Of a DNA stretch of 64,000 nt, positions 60,140 to 64,000 are shown one piece after another. The stretch covers positions 62,001 to 126,000 of the forward strand of contig NZ_VOXE01000004.1 in assembly GCF_008014695.1 (NCBI RefSeq), read 5' to 3'. The translations under genes and the position numbers were made by a program. This DNA is from Chryseobacterium sp. Its GTDB lineage: Bacteria > Bacteroidota > Bacteroidia > Flavobacteriales > Weeksellaceae. Position 1 is the first letter of the stretch; the number at the start of each line of letters is the position of its first letter. The notes beneath the pieces are model-generated. The model did no database searches. It saw nothing but the letters and a program-made list of their open reading frames with translations, and was not told the DNA's origin.

Positions 60140-60895
60140 TTACATCAGTTTTTTGCCGGTCGCATATGCAAGCGCTTCAGTCATGTTCTGCGCGCCAATC
60201 TTCGCAAACAGTTTACGCCGGTGGAACTTTACAGTGTCCGGGGCCAGGCAGACCCGTGAGGCAATTTCGTTGATGCTGAGTCCACGCACACAGAGCCGGA
60301 GTATTTCAATTTCCCTCTCGGTGAGCTGCGCTTTCTGCTCGCACTTCCACGAATTTTCGCTTCGGTCGAAATGCCAGAACTCGTCAGATCCGTGTTTGAA
60401 GACACAGATATTTCCGGCGCGGTCCTTTGCTGAAAGGGAGATCAGACACATCGCTTTCCAGATTTTGCCGTCATCTGTCAGATAGATCGGGGTGAGCTGC
60501 TGGTTCACGAGAATTTCCTTTCCATTATCCACCAGATGAAAATCATAAGAAATAGAATAAAGCTTGCGTTCCTCCACCGGCAGATCATCGTAAAAACCAA
60601 AGCCTACTTCATTAATGGTCAGGAGTAAATCCAGATCCACACCCTTCACATTCCGGAAATAAAAGTTATAGCCCATTTCCCGAACCTCGTCAGGGGTATG
60701 CCCGCAAAGAAAAAGCGGGCTATCGGACACGTATTCGAAATTTTTTTTCTGATAATCAATGATGTATAGACTTTGTGAAGTCAGACGCCCAAAGGCTCGC
60801 ACCGCTTCGAGATAATCGTTGGTTTGGTTCCGCTCTCCTTCCGAAAGGTGATAAACGGTATTCTTCTCCATAAAAAAACGGTCTGTTTCTTCCAT
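60140..60895 (-). CDS. PAS-LuxR transcription regulator
   Basis: A regulator of about 251 residues from the Met at 60895; the frame reaches 60925 and other Met codons exist, so the start is uncertain. Residues about 40-150 form a PAS-like sensory domain (SLYIIDYQKKNFEYVSDSPL...), and the C-terminal 60 residues are a LuxR helix-turn-helix: LTEREIEILRLCVRGLSINE followed by IASRVCLAPDTVKFHRRKLF. There is no receiver domain, so the signal is sensed by PAS. It converges with topoisomerase IB (stop codons one base apart) and diverges from yegP. Confidence 0.88.
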   Translation of the reverse strand: MEETDRFFMEKNTVYHLSEGERNQTNDYLEAVRAFGRLTSQSLYIIDYQKKNFEYVSDSPLFLCGHTPDEVREMGYNFYFRNVKGVDLDLLLTINEVGFGFYDDLPVEERKLYSISYDFHLVDNGKEILVNQQLTPIYLTDDGKIWKAMCLISLSAKDRAGNICVFKHGSDEFWHFDRSENSWKCEQKAQLTEREIEILRLCVRGLSINEIASRVCLAPDTVKFHRRKLFAKIGAQNMTEALAYATGKKLM

Positions 60896-61011
60896 ATCTC
60901 GTATTGTAAGGTGATTTCTGCACAAAACTACACAAAAGTGTAGCAGCTCTTCATGAAAATGCGCATAATTTTAAGGATTCAAATAAACACTTTTAAATTT
61001 TCAGGATCATC

Positions 61012-61338
61012 ATGGGCAAATATCAGATTACAGCCACAGCCGACAGCCAGTACCGGTGGGTGCTGAAAGCATCAAACGGGGAAATATTAATCACCAGCGA
61101 AACTTACACTGATTTTCAGATGTGCCTGAAAGGCCTGAGAAGCAGTAAGGAATCTATAGATCTGAAAAACTTTGCCAAGGAACTCTCAAGCGGGGGAACA
61201 CACTACTTCAACCAGACTGCGGGCAATGGGCAGGTTTTGGGCACAAGCGAAATGTACTCTTCATCCACAGCCAGAGATGCAGGGATTGAAAGCGTTAGCA
61301 AAAAAGCACCGACTGCCGTGATCCAGGATCTGACCTAA
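61012..61338 (+). CDS. YegP family protein (DUF1508)
   Basis: A 108-residue protein with two tandem DUF1508 repeats: YRWVLKASNGEILITSETYT near residue 15 and HYFNQTAGNGQVLGTSEMYS near residue 63. Each unit forms a small three-stranded fold. Function is unknown, but YegP proteins often accompany stress genes. It is divergent from the PAS-LuxR gene, a possible regulator. Confidence 0.9.
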   Translation: MGKYQITATADSQYRWVLKASNGEILITSETYTDFQMCLKGLRSSKESIDLKNFAKELSSGGTHYFNQTAGNGQVLGTSEMYSSSTARDAGIESVSKKAPTAVIQDLT

Positions 61339-61356
61339 AATATGTCACCGTTTTAA

Positions 61357-61791
61357 TTACAGAAGCTGAGTGTTCAGTGTGATTTCCGTTTTCATGGAAT
61401 TCGTGACAAGGCAAGCTGCTTTGGATTTCTCCAGCACTTTTAATGCCTTATCGCGGTCCTGCTCAAGATCTTCCAATTCTAATTCAGGCGTAATTTCGGC
61501 GTGTGTGATCTGGAATTTACCTTCCACCACCTCCAGTTTGCAGACGGTTTTACACGAAAAGCTCCGGAAAGTCAGTTTAAAATTCTCGGCAATTGCCAGA
61601 AAAGTAGCGAGATAACAGCTGCTGATGGCCGCCGTGAATAAATGTTCCGGCGACCAGATTCCCGCCACTCCGTTCGGGAATTCCGGCGGTGTTGCACATT
61701 CAATGGTGTCGATAAGGACTGGAGAGGATAAGTTTCCTTTTCGCTCCTCTTTCCAGTCTGCCCGTACTTCGTAATAATGATCCTGTGACAT
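61357..61791 (-). CDS. OsmC family peroxiredoxin-like protein
   Basis: A 144-residue protein that likely reduces organic hydroperoxides. The OsmC pattern includes GIWSPEHLFTAAISSCYLAT with the first redox Cys near residue 57, and CKTVCKLEVVEGKFQIT, then ALKVLEKSKAACLVTNSMK with the second Cys near residue 125. The size equals that of OsmC/Ohr. It forms a stress-related unit with TauE/SafE, 54 bases apart. Confidence 0.9.
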   Translation of the reverse strand: MSQDHYYEVRADWKEERKGNLSSPVLIDTIECATPPEFPNGVAGIWSPEHLFTAAISSCYLATFLAIAENFKLTFRSFSCKTVCKLEVVEGKFQITHAEITPELELEDLEQDRDKALKVLEKSKAACLVTNSMKTEITLNTQLL

Positions 61792-61844
61792 GATGCTTGA
61801 TTTTAAGTGTTATATTTGTACATGATAAAATTCGTGATGCTTCA

Positions 61845-62642
61845 TCATTGAAAAATAATTTCTTTGATGAGGATATAAACTCCCATCATCAGCACAAACC
61901 ACCCGAAAGCGGGCTTCAGTTTTTTGCCGACAATTTTTGTTGACAGCCAGCTGCCGATGAAAACTCCTACAATGGCCAAAAGCATAATCTTGAGGATAAA
62001 GCCCCACTCAATTTCCATGTGTGTTGCCGATACTCCGAAACCGAAAAGGGAATTCAGTGCAATAATGAAAAGTGAGGTGCCAATAGCCTTTTTAATATCG
62101 AGACGCAGCAGGTTCACCAGTGCGGGAATAATGAGAAATCCTCCACCCGCCCCGATTAGGCCTGTAACAAAACCCACAACGGTTCCCTGAATGATTACCG
62201 CAGTATTGTTGACTTTCTTGTTTTCGGAAGGTACACAGTCTTCTCCTCTACATTTCCTGATCATGCTGTATGAAGCAAGAATCATGAGTGCGGCGAAGAC
62301 AAGCATGATCAGGATGTTTTTGGTCAGGGTAAAACTTCCGAGGGTAAAAATCTCTTCCGGAATAGCGGTAACGATATAAGCTCGGGTAAGAAATACAGAG
62401 ACAATAGAAGGAATTCCGAAAATAAGCGCTGTTTTAAGATGAACAAGCCCTTTTTTAAAATAGGAAACCGAACCCACTGCACTCGTCATTCCGACAATAA
62501 AAAGAGAATAGGCCGTAGCCAGCGTGGCATCGATTCCGAAAAGGTACACGAGAACCGGCACAGTAAGAATACTGCCCCCACCCCCAATGAGACCCAAGGA
62601 AATTCCGATAAAAACTGAAGCGATATACCCCAATGTATCCAT
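61845..62642 (-). CDS. TauE/SafE family anion exporter
   Basis: A 265-residue membrane protein from the Met at 62642 (MDTLGYIASVFIGISLGLIG); a longer frame to 62663 adds seven residues. It has eight hydrophobic helices in two halves, each with the Gly-rich motif (GGGGSILTVPVLVYLFGID and GAGGGFLIIPALVNLLRLD). The family exports sulfite, sulfoacetate or similar anions; the substrate is not known here. Confidence 0.9.
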   Translation of the reverse strand: MDTLGYIASVFIGISLGLIGGGGSILTVPVLVYLFGIDATLATAYSLFIVGMTSAVGSVSYFKKGLVHLKTALIFGIPSIVSVFLTRAYIVTAIPEEIFTLGSFTLTKNILIMLVFAALMILASYSMIRKCRGEDCVPSENKKVNNTAVIIQGTVVGFVTGLIGAGGGFLIIPALVNLLRLDIKKAIGTSLFIIALNSLFGFGVSATHMEIEWGFILKIMLLAIVGVFIGSWLSTKIVGKKLKPAFGWFVLMMGVYILIKEIIFQ

Positions 62643-62792
62643 GCCGATGTGATTATACTGCAAAATTGCAACAATTCAGAATCCTGTACAGTGATATGGG
62701 TTACATAAAGATGATTGTTTAACAGCAGTTGACGCGATATCCGGGATATTACGAAAGCAGGGAACCACAAGGTTTCTGGATGTATTGAAAAC

Positions 62793-62824
62793 AAAAAAGA
62801 AGCACATCCACCGGATGCACTTCT
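62793..62824 (-). terminator. Terminator of the glycine-zipper stress gene
   Basis: AGAAGCACATCC (62798-62809) pairs with GGATGCACTTCT (62813-62824) apart from two central bases, around ACC. On the minus strand a T run follows. Confidence 0.7.
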
Positions 62825-62846
62825 AAATCTTTATAAAATAATGCTT

Positions 62847-63386
62847 TTAAAGTCTGGTTGCTGTATCGTCGTTGTACCAACGGTCATATGTAGCACGTGC
62901 GTCTTCTTCATTTCTTGGTTTGTAACCCATATAAATACCGCCGTCTTTGATATCGGATTCATAACGTTTGGCTTCGTCTTCTGGAACTCCTGCTCCTGTT
63001 AAAGCGCCTACAAGTCCGCCTGCTGCGGCTCCTGCTCCTGCTCCAGCAAGTCCTGCTGCCAATGGTCCTGCAATAATAAGTCCAAGTCCCGGTAGCAATA
63101 CATTGCTTCCGATAGCGGCAATCGCTCCTACTACTGCGCCAATTCCGCCGCCGATCATGGATCCTGTTCCTGCATTTTCTGCCACTTTATCTCCAAGATC
63201 GGAGTCATTGTCGCTGTTGGTGAAGTACCTGTCTCTAGTGCTGTCGGACATCATCACGTTTACGTCATCTTTTGAATAACCTCTTCCGTGAAGATCTGCG
63301 TAAGCGTTGTCGGCTTCTTCTCTTGTTCTGAAGACTCTTGATACGTAATCATTTCTGAATTCCGGTCTGTACTGTTGATTTTCCAT
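62847..63386 (-). CDS. General stress protein with glycine zipper
   Basis: A 179-residue protein. The N-terminal domain (VFRTREEADNAYADLHGRGY) resembles the general-stress-protein 17M domain. A long Gly/Ala-rich segment (residues about 73-130) has repeated GxxxG motifs that can form a membrane-inserted zipper. The C-terminal YESDIKDGGIYMGYKPRNEE returns to a soluble strand-helix. Function is probably related to envelope or osmotic stress, in line with the neighbours. Confidence 0.82.
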   Translation of the reverse strand: MENQQYRPEFRNDYVSRVFRTREEADNAYADLHGRGYSKDDVNVMMSDSTRDRYFTNSDNDSDLGDKVAENAGTGSMIGGGIGAVVGAIAAIGSNVLLPGLGLIIAGPLAAGLAGAGAGAAAGGLVGALTGAGVPEDEAKRYESDIKDGGIYMGYKPRNEEDARATYDRWYNDDTATRL

Positions 63387-63528
63387 AAATAAAATATTTT
63401 AGTTGTTAATGTGTGAATTATAAATACATAAGTTCAATTAAAATGCCACAATTAGTTCTTTAACATTATTTAACAGCATTTTTTTTATTGTACGGAACGG
63501 AATAATTTAAAAAAATGCGATTCTGCCT

Positions 63529-63771
63529 TTACTCTGCCATCGGAAATCCCATAATCACCACTCGGATCTGATCCGGTGCACCGCTTGCAGTGGTAATGGT
63601 TACGGTATTTTTGTCGACGACCGTAATGCCGCTGTTCAGCTCATTGCCGGTGGCAACGTTGTAGAGTGCTACAATAATATCGGTAGTCCCAAGCTGATGA
63701 TTGATGGTTGTGGTTTTGCCGGGAATCGTAACGGCCATTCCGCGCGGCGTTTTAAAGTCTGTATTTTCCAT
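63529..63771 (-). CDS. Small beta-rich hypothetical protein
   Basis: An 80-residue protein with alternating strands (TTTINHQLGTTDIIVALYNV, GITVVDKNTVTITTASG, QIRVVIMGFP). The pattern HxLGTTD(I/V)IV..YN resembles a small beta-sandwich seen at the ends of phage tail or fibre proteins. No phage genes are adjacent, so the resemblance may reflect only fold. It is located 12 bases from the Rieske-protein stop, in the same orientation. Confidence 0.6.
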   Translation of the reverse strand: MENTDFKTPRGMAVTIPGKTTTINHQLGTTDIIVALYNVATGNELNSGITVVDKNTVTITTASGAPDQIRVVIMGFPMAE

Positions 63772-63782
63772 AATTGTTGGTT

Positions 63783-64000
63783 TTAAATTTTTTTAAGCCC
63801 TTCCATTGCCGGACTGGTGAGAAGATTTCCGTCGGTATCAAAGCGGGAACCGTGACACGGGCAGTCCCATGTTTTTTCAGAGGTGTTGAAAGCCACTGTG
63901 CACCCCATATGCGGACAGTCGGCCCTCAGCAGTTTCAGATTGCCGGTTTCATCCCGGTACGCTGCGACATTCTTTCCGTCGTGAACGATGATTTTTCCGT
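63783..64000 (-). CDS. Rieske [2Fe-2S] domain protein (5' end outside window)
   Basis: Only the C-terminal 72 codons are visible. They carry a full Rieske cluster site: CPHMGC (Cys-x-His) and WDCPCHGSRFD (Cys-x-x-His), with the surrounding GKIIVHDGKNVAAYRDETG and a short LTSPAMEGLKKI end. The text matches the C-terminal Rieske domain found on FAD-dependent oxidoreductases (DAO family) in Bacteroidetes. The rest of the gene lies beyond 64000. Confidence 0.85.
   Translation of the reverse strand, partial: GKIIVHDGKNVAAYRDETGNLKLLRADCPHMGCTVAFNTSEKTWDCPCHGSRFDTDGNLLTSPAMEGLKKI

Noticed and set aside
63529-63771. Phage tail protein
   Set aside because: The beta-rich pattern resembles phage fibre tips, but the gene is isolated among stress genes with no other phage gene.

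Overview
The window looks like a chromosomal segment of a Bacteroidetes flavobacterium close to Chryseobacterium, Kaistella or Elizabethkingia (Weeksellaceae). Markers for this are gldB, gldC and a GldA-like ATPase, a protein with a type IX secretion (T9SS) C-terminal domain, a PafA-type alkaline phosphatase, DUF3347, HYC_CC_PP and CCC-motif families, and promoter-like TAnnTTTG boxes. No rRNA, tRNA, CRISPR array, integrase or complete insertion sequence was seen.

Region 1 (1-9.1 kb, AT-rich, almost all minus strand) is a copper/heavy-metal island. It holds a P-type ATPase that runs off the window edge, a frameshifted CopZ-like chaperone, three DUF3347 paralogues, a haem-binding CxxCH protein, a HYC_CC_PP protein and a regulator that joins an HMA-like CxxC domain to an AraC helix-turn-helix. 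A decayed C-terminus of an RND efflux pump lies beyond it. The genes appear to sense copper, bind it in the periplasm and export it.

Region 2 (9.1-21.7 kb) carries a GldA-like ATPase, an 816-residue T9SS-exported fibronectin-type protein, three hypothetical genes behind a duplicated promoter-like sequence, an M1 aminopeptidase, a serine hydrolase, thyA and a GreA-like factor. Region 3 (21.8-33.2 kb) is AT-rich and gene-sparse, nearly all plus strand. It has a Crp/Fnr regulator, a CDP-alcohol phosphatidyltransferase, an ATP-grasp protein, RsgA, a DUF2059/SecD-like fusion, a CHAD protein, a frameshifted DUF6624-type lipoprotein and several remnants; it reads as accessory DNA.

Region 4 (33.2-54.3 kb) is mostly housekeeping: an old yellow enzyme, cytidine deaminase, a cobalamin riboswitch in front of a TonB-dependent receptor, a CCA-adding-type enzyme, threonylcarbamoyl-AMP synthase, cystathionine gamma-synthase, gldC, gldB, nadE, pafA, mdh and a Fpg/Nei glycosylase. 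A membrane-anchored barnase-type RNase and its barstar inhibitor sit side by side.

Region 5 (54.6-64 kb) is a DNA-repair and stress block. It contains Ku, DNA ligase D broken into two frames at a run of nine A, DUF6526, topoisomerase IB, a PAS-LuxR regulator, YegP, OsmC, TauE/SafE, a glycine-zipper stress protein and the start of a Rieske-domain protein. Seven-base tandem repeats occur at four intergenic sites (20.96, 47.4, 55.4 and 58.3 kb). Three genes are interrupted by single-base frame changes (CopZ-like, DUF6624-like, LigD), two of them in or beside homopolymers, so sequencing error must be excluded before biological slippage is considered.
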